In this document: piece by piece, positions 21,793-36,000 of the stretch
Layout of the letters: each line of letters starts with the position of its first letter
How positions within the stretch are numbered: position 1 is the first letter of the stretch
Source of the DNA: Costus lasius
Lineage: Eukaryota > Streptophyta > Magnoliopsida > Zingiberales > Costaceae
NCBI GenBank assembly: GCA_027563935.2
Contig: CM050454.1
Span: 4,802,001-4,866,000 of the forward strand
Length of the DNA stretch: 64,000 nt
Direction: 5' to 3'
The notes under the pieces: model-generated
Told to the model about the DNA's origin: nothing
Databases searched by the model: none
Seen by the model: the letters and a program-made list of their open reading frames with translations, nothing else
Made by a program: the position numbers and the translations under genes

Positions 21793-23405
21793 AATTGGAG
21801 ACATGGTACGCAAACTCATTTGCCTGATTTCTACTGATAATTTTTGGACTTAGCTCGGTTGCCTTTTCTGGTTTCCCCCTTCTGAATTCTGGTTTTTTTC
21901 AAGCAACTCTATATTAGTTGAAGTTGTCACGTTTGATTAATTAGGAAAGGAAGAGTTTTTGGTGAAGTTTCTCCTTAGGGTTTTTATTGGCTTGTTATTG
22001 GAACCGTAATATGGTTCCTACAAAACAATTCTGATAGGTGCAGACTTCTTCGTACAATTCTCGTTTGGTTTGAAGGTAACTTTAATAAAGAAATGTATCT
22101 CCACTCTACAGTACCTTTTTGTTTGTTTATACCGTTATCTGCAGTGCGTTGCCCCCAATCGTTATTGGCGGAAATAAGCTATGTTGCTTGTAATGCCTCG
22201 TAATATTTGTTGGGTTATGAGTGTTGTCAAACAGTCATTCTCCATATTAATGACAATTTTGAACATTATGTTGCTTCTGCATTACAAATAACTTGTTTAC
22301 CAGACAAATTACTGCACCGTGTATGCCAGTGCACTGCACGTATTCGTGAAGTCATGATGTTTAATGCTTCTGGGCTTGGTTCTGTTACTCACAGAGGCTT
22401 ATACTATATTCGATGATTCTGTACCCCTTTTAAACCATGGTCTATGTAATCATTATATATATTTAGTAAATTTTCTAAAAACATTGACCTGGTTAAGTTA
22501 AAAGTAGACGTATCATTTATGTGTTGGTTTTAGATTCAATGTTTCTGATGGTTTTGGTTACTCCCTGGTTACGAATTATTTCATTATCTGTTAACAACCA
22601 TAACTTAGTCGGTCTTTATTTAGTGCTTTAAGCACTCTTTTTTATACTTGGACAGTGGTTGAGGTTCCAGTGTCATTTTCATTCTTAAAAGTTCATAAAT
22701 CGTACAATCATCTGATGCATAATCCTCTTATGAGAGCTCAAATCAATGTTTTAAATGATATTCAAGGGTTTTTTTGCTTGGAATGGTTTAAGCTAAATTT
22801 TCCCAAACATACTAGTGCAATGATATGGTTTTCTCACTATGAGCAGCCATGCTCAGTTCTTCACACTTTTTTAGGTTTACATATCGTATACAACCCCACT
22901 AAAATTTTGGTCAATTTTTGTTGATAATACTGTGTAAATTTAAGATAAGTTAAAACAATGCCTCTTTTGGTTGATACTTTGTAAAGCTTACAAAATTCCT
23001 CAATGTTACTTCAAGGGGTTATTATTCTCTTCATTGCATTACTTTGTTGTGTTGATTTAACAAGCTGCGCACAAGTCATGTGTAATTAAGAAATTCGAAG
23101 GGGCTACTTCAAACTGCTCAAGTACCCAACTGTTTCAAACTTTACGTGCAATTGTATTGAGATAGAACTAGATCTACTTTTCATTTGGTTTGTTCTGCTT
23201 GTTTGCTTGTCCGTTAACAGTTTTGATGGTGCATATATTACTATATTAGTTTATTTAGGAATCTCATGAGTAGAAGTCGAGTCTTTTATTATTTGCTGGA
23301 CATTTAATTACAGTTTGCTCTATAAATTGATGAGTAGACAAAGTTAGTGTCATTTCTATAGTCTTCTTTCCAATGGCCCTTGGTTTCTTTAGTTTGCTTT
23401 GACTT
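21793..23405. other. 3' region of the coiled-coil gene and intergenic DNA
   Basis: No further gene is supported. The ORF of 89 codons at 22655-22924 has no recognisable domain. The T-rich texture would fit introns or 3' UTR. Confidence 0.35.
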
Positions 23406-24150
23406 AAGGCTTATCGGGAAAGAAAATAAGAAGGAAAGAAAAATTATTAGGGAAAGAAATCAGGATGGATAGAAGGTATATTTCTTTAGAGAGAAGGAAA
23501 GTTTCAATGACGGAGAAAAATTGATATTTGCACCCTAACTTGGTTTTTTTACACCCTATGTTGTAAATTCTTTACCTTGGAAGAAAAAAAGGGTGGCTAA
23601 GGTTAGGGCAAGAAGTGGCAGTGGTGAGGGCAGCTAGCAGAGGCAGTGACGGGCGACTACGGCAGTGGTGATGAGAAGGGGTGGCGGCGGCAATGAGTGC
23701 CCCATAGGAAGTTATCGAAGTGATGAAAGCAGCAATGGTGGTAGCAACGATGATGTGGTGGTGAGTGGAAAACAGCAAAGTGACGAGAGTAGGCAACAAG
23801 GAGGGAGAAAAAAATAGAAGAGAGATGGAAGAAGGATACTTGATGGTGGCGGTAAGTAGCAAAAGCGGCGGGGATGAGTGGTGAAAGTGGTAGCAGCGGC
23901 GATGAGCGGTGACAGTGGCAGAAGAGGCAGCAACGCAAGCGAGCAAGGCAATCAGAGTCAGGGAGTGACCAGAGTGATAGTAGAGGAAAAACAAGAGGGA
24001 GCAGCTTTCCACCCAATTTGGATGGATTGGAAAAGGGTAGAAAACTTACCAATTTTCCTCTTAACTTTCCTTCCTTTCCTTCCTTTCCGTTTCCTTCTAA
24101 AATACTATGAAAAGTTTCACTTTCCCTTCTTATTTTCCCTTGGAAGAAAC
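23406..24150. repeat. Fold-back element with purine-rich arms
   Basis: The left arm GGGAAAGAAAATAAGAAGGA (about 23416) has an inverted partner near 24122-24145 (TTTCCCTTCTTATTTTCCCT). The interior is GGCAGTGG/GTGGTGG-rich low complexity. It resembles the other purine-arm elements at 9391, 30546 and 43960. Exact ends and target duplication are not clear. Confidence 0.5.
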
Positions 24151-24385
24151 ATAACTCAAGTTTTCAAAAACTCCAAATTAGTCCATATATTTTATATCTG
24201 CTGTCAGTTTGATCTGGGTTCTTATTGCCTATGCTTTGAAATTAAGCCTAGTTCATTTACAATATAAACATTTTCTTAGACATTTCTTAGTTGGCATTTA
24301 TGGTCTGCATCAGTCGTTTTCGTATAGTATCGCCTTTTTTTCCAGATGGAATCAGCTCAACGGAGCCTCTGGCCAATCTGACTTA

Positions 24386-24513
24386 GCTCTGTTTCCTTGG
24401 ATGGAAAACATAAAGGAAAGAAAGAAAAGTGCATTGAATCTAGATGCAAAATGCTACTAAATTCATTGTGTTTTTCCTTCTTTTCTTGTGGATTCCATCC
24501 AAGGAAACAGGGC
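24386..24513. mobile_element. Short fold-back MITE (about 128 bp)
   Basis: Left GCTCTGTTTCCTTGGATGG and right CCATCCAAGGAAACAGGGC are inverted, with AAGGAAAGAAAGAAAAGTGC / GTGTTTTTCCTTCTTTTCTT also pairing inside. TTA precedes it (24383-24385), but AAA follows, so no clean duplication is present. Confidence 0.65.
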
Positions 24514-26533
24514 AAAAGTTTGAACCCCTGGATATTGATTGGTATTGAGGGAAATTCTATTGCCATCTATCTGTCGTCTCGGTTGAATAATGTCTCATAA
24601 ATCAGGACAATAAATTTCTTTTGGTTCAAGATATCTTGGTCTATGTAGCTCAAGACAGTTTTTTGCGTAAGAAAAAACTAGAGGAATATGGTTTCATCTC
24701 ATTTTTCATCAAAGGTCTAGTTTAGCCAGGCAAGGCCACGGCTGTAATATGCTTTTGGGCATAATGGATTTAATTTGATTTGGCCTGTCTCCTTTTTTAC
24801 TTTGGCTCGATTTGATTAAAAAACTTGTTTGATTGGTTGGAGTTGAAAGAATCTTGAATGGGATATGGCTGACACTAGGAAAAAAAAAACAAGAAGGAAA
24901 AATAAAATTAGGGAAAGAAAACAGGGTTGATAGAAAAGTGAGGAGATTTTTGTGGCGGAAAAGTTGCTATTTTTTCCTTTTTTTATTACCTTTCCTCTTC
25001 TCCCTTCTAAAATAGGAGGCTTATTTATTTCTCTCCCTAGGACATAGGGTGTAAAATATGCAAGGAATAAAAGTTCTTGAAATTTTTTACTACTACTAGC
25101 ATAAAGTTGATCAATAATATAAAAGGAAGCATTTTATTATTTGGTTTATAAATTAACTCAAGAATTACTAAAATTAGTAGTTTGAAAAGCAATTATTGTT
25201 AAGTTGTGAATGGTTATGTTTTATTCATCCACAACTTTTTGTGTCGTATAATGTTAGAATGTACTTGGACAATGAATATGCTTCTCCTTCGTACAGCTAG
25301 TTTGCTGATCTTTTCCCCGGTAGCTTCACAGGACGGATCTGTAGTATATATTTGTGAAACTATGTGCGTGTCTTAAGTATATGTTAGGTTTGCTGTTTCT
25401 CAACTCTGCAGCAAGTAGAACTATCCTGCTTTTTCTAATCATGATTAGGTAAAAATATCTAATTATATTTTGTCAAGCCACACTAGACACATTATTTCGA
25501 AGTCATGCCCTTTGCCTAAAGTAATAGTTATGTCTCTCAAGGCCTTGTAATCAATTGTTTTGTTCTAATAAATTAGGGTGCAATCCCGTGTGAGATATAA
25601 GGGTGACAATTAGCTGGGTACTTGTGTTTTCATCCTAAATCTTAACCTGACTCAATTGCTAAATTTGCTACTCGAATTGACCCAAGTCGACCCAAACTTG
25701 GGTCGGGTATTATTTATTATTTGATTTGATAAATATAAATATATTTATATAATATCTATGTATTATTATATTTTTAATACTAATAAATATTTTATTATTA
25801 TTTATATTTTAATAATAAAAATATATATTTATATCATTTTTTAAAATTGGGTATTAGGTATTGGGTATTTATATCTCTTAACCTGAACATGCTTTGTTTA
25901 GCTAATTGGGTATTTGAACCCATGACAAACAGATTGGGTTGAATAGAAATATAAGTATCTTACATTATTTTAATTTGGAATTTGGAATTGCTGAATTATA
26001 TTAACACTTTACTTATAAATTACTTATTTATTGAGACAATACCCTTGGAAGGACTGAGTTGAGGATGAGGAACTCGCGCTTTATATTCTCCCAAGTTTCA
26101 AGATTGTCGGTTCCACTCTTTGCTCTTGTATGCTATCATAATTTAGCATTACTTACTATGAACCAAGTCGCCATCGCCACTTTTAGTTGTGAGTGGTCGA
26201 GTCATGGAAAGCCTGGAAGTGGAAAGTCAAAATCTTCTGAGTTTATACATCGGCAAGCCACAAAACCCAATTTCACTCAACACGCACACCTTTAAGTCTT
26301 ATAGGATAAGTATAATGCTGATGATGCTCTGCAAATAATGAATGAGCGTGATTTTAATATGCTTTGCTCTTGCTTATGCTATAAAATGTTCCTATCATTC
26401 TTAGAAAATGATCAAGTGGTTAGTGAACCTGATCAGGTAGGCGAAGAGAGGAGAGAGTGAGAGAAACAGCTAGGGGTTGCAGCAGCCAAAGCCGAGAGAG
26501 CGGAAAGAAGAAAGAAGGCCAAGAAAAGAAGGA
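24514..26533. other. Intergenic, no gene seen
   Basis: AT-rich sequence with fragments of purine-arm repeats (about 24870-25020) and an AT-rich GGGTCGGGTATT-type repeat at 25640-25960. ORFs here are short and without recognisable domains. Confidence 0.4.
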
Positions 26534-26836
26534 TTTAGGGTTTGTTTGGTTCTGCTGATAATAGTTTTTTAACTGTATTGTATTGTACTGTGCTGCACTA
26601 TTAAAATTTATAAAATGTTTAGTTAGTAACTTTTTAACTACTGTCAAAATTTAAAATAATAAATAAATATATTTTTTAAAATTATTTAAAACAATAATAT
26701 ATTTTATTTTTATTTAGTGTTAATATTTTAAATTATTTAAAATAATAATACCTAAAATTTTAAATAAAATTATATAAATAATTTTTTTGAAAAATCAAAA
26801 GCTGTAAAGGTATCAAATTATAACTTTTTCAACTTT
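26534..26836. repeat. Truncated Tourist-like MITE
   Basis: The left end TTA|GGGTTTGTTTGG and the body AAATTTATAAAATGTTTAGT match the family at 19348. The right end is missing: the sequence is cut by the LTR that begins at 26837. Confidence 0.55.
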
Positions 26837-28675
26837 TGCCACGCCCCAATTTTTCGCGCCTAAAACTAGGACGTGATAGCATAGATCTACACAACCACTG
26901 TGTAAACCTGTCAGCTAATCACACCTAACAATGCGTCTATGCGGAAACGTATAATATAAAGTACATTGCGCGCTCACTACAATGATCGTCTCTCCCAGCA
27001 GTACAAATCTCTCAAACCCTAGCTCTACCCAACCACTGAGCCTCTGAGCTGACTGAACTGATGTGGCCGAATGTGTGAAGGTGCAATACTGATAGCAAGG
27101 TGGCGGGTTAGGCTCTTCCTCTGCCACTAACCGCTTTGCACACCTTGTGCGCCCTGAAACACACTAGATTTCACAGGCAGGTATCGCACACAGCAAGGTG
27201 GTCTATCAGAGACCAAAGAGCAATAGACCTCTGCTCAAAACCTAGCACACAAGTAACTACCGGCCTGCTTAAACCTAAGCAATAATATCACTACACAACG
27301 AGCGAAGGATGGAGACAAGTTCAATACTTGCGCCCCACCTAAGCTAAATCCGATAAATCCAGAAAAGCAATCCTCTACCAAGTCTTTGATCTAAAGCTTG
27401 ATATACAAAAGGACCCTATTCCCTAATCCCGGGAATAGGTACACAAATAATATATATCAACAATTGGCAATACAATGTTTAAGGTTTAGGGTTATACCCT
27501 CCAAACGCTTATGCACAATGATGGTAGAGTGAACAGCCCCTCTCCCTCAAAGAAGCCGCCCACAAGAACTCTCCCTAATCACAAGTGATTAGGGCTCGGA
27601 CCCTAGAGTGGAAGACTCTAGGGTTGTTGATGTTGTCCTTCCTTGTGCTCGCCTCTAGCACAAGATCACGCCAAGAACACCAAGAACACTTGCTGGACAG
27701 CAAGATGCCGCCAACAAGAAGTGCTCGCCAATGATGTGTATGCCAAGGAAGATGAGCGCCGGATGAGAGAAACCTTCCCTCAAGGTCTCCCAAGCAAAGC
27801 CGCCTCCTCCTTTAAGGTTCTTCCTCTCCTCAAGGAAGAACTCGCCAAAGCTTCTATGAACAGCAGGTTGCCGTCCAAGAAACCCTCAAGAACAGCAAGG
27901 TGCTGCTCTCGAAACTCGCCAAGAAGACTTCCCTCAGCCCCAAGGGAACTCGCCAAAGGAAGAAGATGGTGTTCTTCCCTCAAGAACACCAAGAACACCA
28001 AGAACAAGTGGTCGCCTTCTTCCTCCTCTCCAAGGTGGCGCAAGCTCTAGGTTGGTGTGTGGATGATTAGCCGCCAAAAGCCCTAACTCGCCTCCTTTTG
28101 AATAATTGGATTCGGATCCATAAATTGCCACACAAGATCCAAACCGCAAAGTGCATAATGGATATGCGCCCCATGATGGTTCAAGAGCCTAAGTGAGTGG
28201 AATCCAATAAAAGCTTAATGGATCCTCACTTATCCTCATAGTGGATGTTCACTTAAGTTGCCACATGCAAGACATGTGCAACTTATGTGAACACTTAGTC
28301 AAATTTGCGCCAAGGCTCCAAGAGACTAGATCAGCCCCCTAGACCTCCGATTTGAACCCCGATCGAACCCAGGGTTATCTCCAGTGACCATGGTTAAACT
28401 GACCATGGTTAAACTAACCATGGTTAAGTTAACCATGCTCCGAAATACGGGAATGATCCCTCATCACTCCAAAGCACCCCCAGGCCATGCCTAAGGATAG
28501 ATGTGTCGATGTACCTGCAAAAACATACTTAACACAATGTCAGTGCCCTAACTCCACTAATAGGCTCACTGCAACTCCAGCCTAACACCTCGTCAAGCTC
28601 ATCCATCCCTACCAGAACCCCGCTGGATCCATGGGATGGGCTGGGGTATAACCCCAGCGTACTCAGGGTCTCACA
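26837..28675 (-). mobile_element. LTR of a Tekay-type chromovirus (minus)
   Basis: On the minus strand the LTR starts TGTGAGACCC right after a purine tract (GTTGGGGGAGTAT) and ends GGGGCGTGGCA (plus-strand TGCCACGCCCC at 26837). It is about 1.84 kb long. The rest of the element is truncated at about 28780. It contains a CCATGGTTAA tandem run at 28388-28440. An open frame at 27643-28050 on the plus strand is accidental. Confidence 0.75.
28388..28440. repeat. Short tandem repeat in the LTR
   Basis: Four tandem units of CCATGGTTAA-ACTGA / -ACTAA type, about 15 bp each. The core is palindromic (CCATGG). Confidence 0.8.
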
Positions 28676-28780
28676 ATACTCCCCCAACTGAATTGGCACT
28701 CGCCCTCGAGGCCATCAGCTGGTCGTACGCCCTGGCTAAATCCTCAAACTGGGAAATGTGCTCCATCTTTTCCCATGTGG
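28671..28780 (-). pseudogene. Chromovirus pol C-terminal fragment
   Basis: The minus strand reads TWEKMEHISQFEDLAR and then runs to a stop (28671-28673) that overlaps the LTR start. A chromodomain-type TWE motif at the end of pol, directly before the polypurine tract and LTR, is typical of Tekay elements. Everything upstream is lost: after about 28780 the sequence is unrelated. Confidence 0.7.
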
Positions 28781-30027
28781 GGTTGTGGGTTTAGTAATAT
28801 CTAGGCTATTGTTATGGGCTGCATAATACGCATAGGTTATTGGGTTTGGTGGCTGGGCTTTGTATACTTAAAATTTATACATGTAGTTTAATCAGGTTAT
28901 GTAGATCGGCCCATTTATAATCTGAGTTGATTTAGATCATTTTTGGGTCATAAATAAAGTGTTTATTTCACTTTATTTATGATGAATTTGCTTAACTTTG
29001 TGTAGGTTGGGTTGGGTCTACTTTTGCCATGGCTATTGTCTTGATTTACTGGATATATTTTGCTGGCTAATAAAAATTACTTTGCCACATATTTATCGAA
29101 TAAAAATGATCTTATATTCGACAGCATTCTTTTGGTCACTATGCTGTTAGTGGTGATAGTAATAGAATATTTTAGATTACGGATCAAACTCTTTTCGGTT
29201 GGTGACCATTGCCGACCACCGAAATTCACACTGGCAATTTTTTTTTCTATATGTGGTCAGCCAAGGTTTAGTTCTAGTTCACCATTTTATTTTAGATAAG
29301 GTAGACAATATTTGATCTGACTTGATTGTTTATAAACAAATTAGAGCGATCAAATCTAAAATTGACATGGAATTAAAACAATGGTATTAAATTTGCCTAG
29401 ACTTTTCTTTGATTACTCGACTTCAAAAATCAAAAGTGAAAGCATCTCAGAATCTCCAATAAGGAAAGCCTTCCAAAACCGCAACTGAAGAACAACTGTT
29501 CGAGTCATGTACACGAACACCGTCTTTGGGATTCTTATCAAAGTTGTACATCCCATTCATGCAGAGTCGAAATATGTTAGACGACATCAATATAATCTTT
29601 GTTTTACTATGTACAAGTTCCTGTAACACAAATCTTTCAATGGTCTTACTTGCGTTACAATTTAAAGAATGACATAATACATGGATGATAAATAAACGAC
29701 TGTATTGCAAGCTTCCCTGAAACGTCATTTGATTCCGTTTGTTTGTTCTAACTTCCATTAAAATTTAAAGAATGTGAATCCATGGAGAACCAGTAAATGC
29801 ATTACGTATTATATGTCCTTATGAGATAAAATACAGCTAAAACGAACAAGCTATCAATCTTTAGCTTGCAGTTGTGAATGACAATTTACACGTCTGGGCG
29901 GCCAGCTGTTGTATTGGAGGTGGACAAACACTACAATCTAAGAATCCCTCCTTTGGATAGATTTCTGATGAACCAGGCATTCAGCTGGGAAATCCAACAA
30001 TAATTCTTGATTTCTCTTCCATGAATG
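28781..30027. other. Region downstream of the TPK3/5-like gene
   Basis: No gene is supported. The part next to 30028 should carry the 3' UTR of the minus-strand channel gene. The 103-codon ORF at 29447-29758 lies in that flank and has no domain. Confidence 0.4.
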
Positions 30028-33000
30028 CTAATGATGACTATCAATGAGATCTGAAAGCGTGATCTTTCCACATTGTCCAGAGTCTAATTTATCAAATTGA
30101 TTGCAGATCTGCATGATATCCTTATCTGTGACCTTCCCCATCTCCTTAAGCTTGTAAATCACGTACTCTGATTTACTGCAGAAAGTAATCAAACAAGATA
30201 AATCTCATGACAGATGAAAATCATATTAAGAGATCATAGTAAATATTATATATATATATATATACAAGCAAAGCAAAGCAAACAAACAAACTGATTTTAG
30301 TGGCTTTAAAAATATCGAGTGTGCATGCAGCATAGTGACTAGCCATTTAATATGTTTCTGATTTGATAAACAAATCAAGCAGAAAGAGATGACACGAACC
30401 AGCCAGATGAACAAGTATGCCCATGCCATTAATATCAGTCCAGATAATTCAAAATGCTTTGCAGACAAGAATACGACGGTTCCGTTCCATCGTCAGGTGT
30501 CCAAAATGTGGCTGACATTGTATTCAGCTCTATATCGTGCATTTAGGGCTGTGTTTCTTAGAAGGAAAATCTAAAAAAAGAAAAAGTCAAGGGAAAGAAA
30601 ATATAAAGGAAAGAAAGAAGAGTCACCTGAGAATGAGAATCAGGTGATCTTTCACTGGTGAGAGAGAGGAATCCACATGCTGGAAACGCCCGGGAGCCTC
30701 CGATAACAAGGAGCAACGGCGTATGTCAAGGAGCAGGCGCAATTTTGGTGGAAGGCAACGGTAAGCTTGGCAGAAGGTGGGAGGTGGACATGAGCTCAAA
30801 GCAGAGGTGAACGAGTTTGCCAATGCAGGGAGGAGAGAGGAGGAAGGAGGGCGGCACCGGCAAGGAGGGAGGGTGGAGACGTAGGGCGGGGACAGAGGAG
30901 GAAGAGAGGGAGAAGGGACAAGCAAAGGTCGCAAGTTTGCTTATGTTTTTCACCCAAATTAGGCGAAAAGGTTTTCGACGAAAAATTAGTAAGTTTTCCT
31001 TCCCTATGTTTTCATTCTCTCCAAGGAAACGTGGGAAGAGTCGATTTTTCTTTTTTTTTTTCCTCCCTATTTTTCTCTCCAAAGAAAGATGGTGTTATCC
31101 TTCCACTTCTTATTCTTGTCTTTGATCAACTTATCAAGTGTTATATGTCTAATATCCTATTGGCCAATTGATTGTATAACATGATCAAAGTAACTAAACC
31201 AACATTGAATCTATCATTGGAAAAAACAACTAATCTAGATTACTATTACACTGATGGTAGAATTATGATTTAACTCAAGTAACTATAGATCTAACATGGG
31301 GTAGGCTACCTAGATGACCATTATACCGGTGGTATAATTCAAATACATGGGTAATCGGAAATCAAAACAAACAACATTTAACTTCAATTAAGACCAAATT
31401 TTGTGAAGCCATCATCACACGGCAAACTTGAAACTCATTGCTCCTCGAAGTTGCAGTAGCAAGATGTTATGGGCATAGTCATGAGCATGAGTGCGAGGGC
31501 CATTGATGTAGCTCGATCCATTTAGAGAATGAGAATAAGTAGAATGGGTAGAGAGAGAAAAAAACATGATTAGGAAAGAGGATCAGAGTGAAATTACTTG
31601 CTTTTTATTGTATGATTGACCTTTATACATGGGCCTAGTACATGTCTAAAGATGCCAAGTTGTAATCTTGCCAATCATACATACCTAATAAGTAGACTCT
31701 CTTATTTTGGCAAAAAAGGTTAGTTATGTTCTAATGCTTTGTGCACTTAAAAATGAAAATTGAATGGTATTTTGGAACATGGGAAACCTAGGAATTGGGG
31801 AGACCTAGGAGATGCATCAACTTATCTGAGCTTTCTAATAAAATTTTTCATGTACCGAGGGAATTGGTTTCGGAAGAAAGTTCAAACCTAACTCAGCTGG
31901 AAGATGCAATCTGCCAACTAGGGAAAGATAATTTAAGGTGTTGACAAAAGTCGGCACAAAAAATTGGCAGCACATGCGAGGCATAAGAGGTATGGACTCT
32001 GAATATGCTGCACGAATCTCTAACTAGATAAGGTTGATGTAAAATACTATATTTGTAAAGCCCGTACCATTATTAAATAGTTTAAAAACCCAACATAACA
32101 GCAGCAAGAAATTTCAAGGCATAATACCAATGAAAAGAAAGTTCAGTTACGAATTAAGAGTGGGCTGGAAATAGGTAGCATAGTTAGACAAGAAGAGATA
32201 TATAACAAAAGATAAAGTTCAAGTTTCAACCAAAAAGACAATAATAGCTAAATTAGGCCATGGAACACACCTCCTGATGCAATCATGACTCCTACATCAG
32301 TTCTAGTTTTGTTGGATTAGTTTAAGTACCATTTATGACTTGAGCTAATCATCCCTCTAGTCAACTACTCTTCATACTTCTAATTCCCGTCTCCCTTGTG
32401 AACTCCCCTACCAACCTTTTCATTCACTCCCTTTATTCTATATGCAATGTTGTGTTCTCATAAAGTGGTAGCGCAATTATCACAGCACCTCTAAATGAAG
32501 CAAAATTAAAAGAATGATTAACCTCAGTATAAAGAGTATACTACAAAGCATGATCTTAATGATCTTAATGAATGTACAATAACACATGATCTTAATGTAT
32601 GTGTCACCAAACAGGTACGTTTCTACAAAACCACGTAAAATGTTGTTTTAATGATCATATATAAATTTTAGAAATAATAAAAGTTAATGCTGAAGGTACT
32701 AGTTATGGTTGTATAATGCTTTATTTAATGTCATCCTTCCACAGAATTGAAAGATGACATAAAATGATGCACAAAATCATTCAGAAAACATCACAAAAAC
32801 GTTGCAATGTCTGCTAGCTAGGCCATGATACTGCAACCATATACGTAACCAAGAGTAAATGCAACAAAAAATTTTAAACATTTGAATCTAATCAAATTGG
32901 AACATTTGGAACGAAGAGTACATATTGTTCATTACATATGCAGTTCTGATGGAAATTGATTCAATGAAATGCATTCTACATAGGATACTAGTGTGCTTCA

Positions 33001-36000
33001 ATATGTGCCGACACATGATGCCACTTGACTCTGAGTTTATATATAGTACTAGACATATATCTATATACAGAACCACTACCAACTTTATTTCATATACTAG
33101 TATAAGGTCGATTGGGATTACCACCCATACGAACTGGTACTTAAGTCACTAAACTATATTATGAATTGAGATAGGTTTATTATGAAAGGAATTATGATGT
33201 ACATGGGTATGATACTTAACATATTCCATTATTAGCAATTCTATACACAAGAATCACATTTCCATTATTTCGAAAGAATCTCAACCCTTTAAGCATTTAG
33301 ACCGCAAATGATGTATCTTGTTTACTCTGTAGAAAAAGTAGAGTTCCACTATAGCATTCACCTTCTTTAAACTTTTAGAGAATATAAAATTTAATTAGTT
33401 AAGTATTTTTCAGAGTTTTCAATAAAATGTCTTTATATATATATACATGTAATAACACCTAGATCTCCTCTTAACTGAATTATACAATCTAAGATACTCT
33501 AAAGAAAAATTCGGAATATGAAATAAATATATCACACACATGAACAACAACGTACACAGGCATTTGAAGCAATAAGAAGTAGGATTAACTGTAACCTAAG
33601 CGAAACAAAAAGAAAGGAGGAAGAGGTAAAAATTTCTATTATTTTCCCCTAAGTCAGTGAAGATTCATAAGTCAAATAACAAGGGAAACTAACAACATCC
33701 CCCGCAGCCATGGAAATGTGTTCATTTAAAGAGAGGTCTTTTAAATGGATAACAGGGGAAGTGGCCCGAACACCACAGATACACAAAAACAGAATCATAC
33801 AATATATACAAAGTTCCAATTGTTTACTTTCAGAAGAAAGAACATAACGCATCCAACGAGCATGATGACTGTTGGTGGCTGGAACAGGGATTTTAGAAGG
33901 TGCATATATTTGAAATATCTTTGCCCCTCATAGGCAGCAAATGCTTATTCTCCTGGAGATTAGATTCTAGAATAATCCAGGAAGTATGTGTTAAGGTTCA
34001 CTAGACTAGGTGATGCAGGAGGGCAGTGTAGATTGAGATTCATAAGGGGAATAGGTAGAAAGAGAAGGGATAGAGATAGAAGAGATGGGACGACAGTATA
34101 AGATGGAGAGAAGAAAACCTTGCCTTAAGATCGAGGGGGAAGGGAAAAGAGAAAAAAAGGGAGAACATGTTCTTTCATTATATCAAATATGGAAATGGTT
34201 GCAGAATCATGTAATCGGAACATTTTCTGGCTTCTTCAAACTTAATCATGCAATGACATTCTCGAGCCAATCGGAGGAAATAACAGGCCTGGGAATGTAT
34301 GTTTGAAATTTGAACACCAAATCAGAAAAATTCTCACAGTAAAAAAAAAATAAAAATGCATAAGATCCAACAATTTAATCCAAAGAGCAAAAGAAAATAC
34401 AAGACACTAGTATTGTTCTTCCTAGATATGCTTAAGGCCAGCAATCAGATTCCAGGACCTCATCAAAGTACTAAAGCAGAATTTTGCTGCAGCTTAGTCT
34501 TACTCAAGGTGGTAACCACTAACCAGTTTCTCCAGGTTTAAATCAAAGGTCCATCATTCGTTGAGCCACTAGATTTCTTTCAGTGATAGCTTCAAGTAAA
34601 CATACTTTCCACATAAAATTCATAGCACTGTCCTTAAATACTTGCTAGGAGCAATTTGAGAAAAAAAAAATATTGTTTTGCCAATATCATCAACCCATTT
34701 CACTGTAGCATTATATATATATATATATATCATAAGTGCATTACTGTGCATTTGAAAAATGTTCACTATCCTGTCTCATGAACCAATTCCAAGATATTTG
34801 TATACATGCATGTCCATAGTCAACAATCAACCATTGCAAATTTTACTCAGCTAAGAGGATGCAATTGCAAATATTCTATTCACAATTTCCTGAACCTATA
34901 TTTAAATGCAACTGTTCACTTCATCTCCCACTTGAATGCCATGTTAATATCTCTATGTAATCTTCTTCCAATTAATTCATTGAGCCCGAACAATAATAAG
35001 CTTCAAAAAATCAGCAGACACGAAGTAACAATTCCATGATAATCATGTCTGGTCTGTTTTGCTGGAGAAAATCAAGCAACAAATCCCTTATACACAGCAT
35101 CTCAATTTAATTGGTTTTTTTACCCCATGCCTACATTCCTCCTAATTCTCTGGAATCACCAGTCTCATTTAAGCTTCAATTCATCCAAATTCGTTGACCA
35201 AGTAACATGTTCATCATAACCTTCATGGTGTTGCCGACCAAATACTACACCAACTGATAAAGGTACCAGAGATCCAAGATGTAGTTAATTGGAGAAATCT
35301 TGTTCAAGGATGTATTAAGCAGAAGAAAGAATTTGAAGCACAACAACAATGTGGTTGTGCAGTATCTGCTTTAGGAGAAATACTTTGTTTTTTTAGATTG
35401 GAACAAAGAATAGACCAGCATGAAACTGGGAAACAAATTGAAAGAGAATTCTGACCAAGCACAAGAAGAATTCACAAGAACAGTGATGAGAATAAAGGCA
35501 ACGATTCAAGTATCTCAGGATAACACCAGTTAATGGCTAATATGTATTGTGGAAGTCTTAGCTTTTTATTCATTATACGTGATTTTTCTCTCCAACTGTT
35601 GTAACCACTGTACGTGGAGTCTGCTTAGATATCCAAACTTTTGTTTGTATTGAATTTAATAGCTGTTCTCTCTTAACCTTTAATAATAAAATGGGGCAAT
35701 GCCTCAAATTTCCTCAAAGGAAAAAAACATTAACATTCATGGTATTACTGCCAAAAACGTGATAGTTGAAAGAAGGTTATTTAAGCAAAGAGCTAAGCCT
35801 AGATGCATACCAGAGGAATGCAATATGTCAAGAAGAGATCAGAGAAAAGAAAATAACTCACGTCACGAAGCCATTATTGTCGATATCAGCAGCAAGGAAC
35901 TCAGAGACTGTCATATCCCTACAAAGCACCCATTTTGCTATCGTCCTATGCCTCTTATCAATCCTGGCCTCAGCCAGGTAAAGAAAAGCACGAGCGACCG

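Noticed and set aside
27643..28050. 135-codon Lys/Ser-rich plus ORF
   Set aside because: Antisense within an LTR; repetitive AAGAACACC units explain it.
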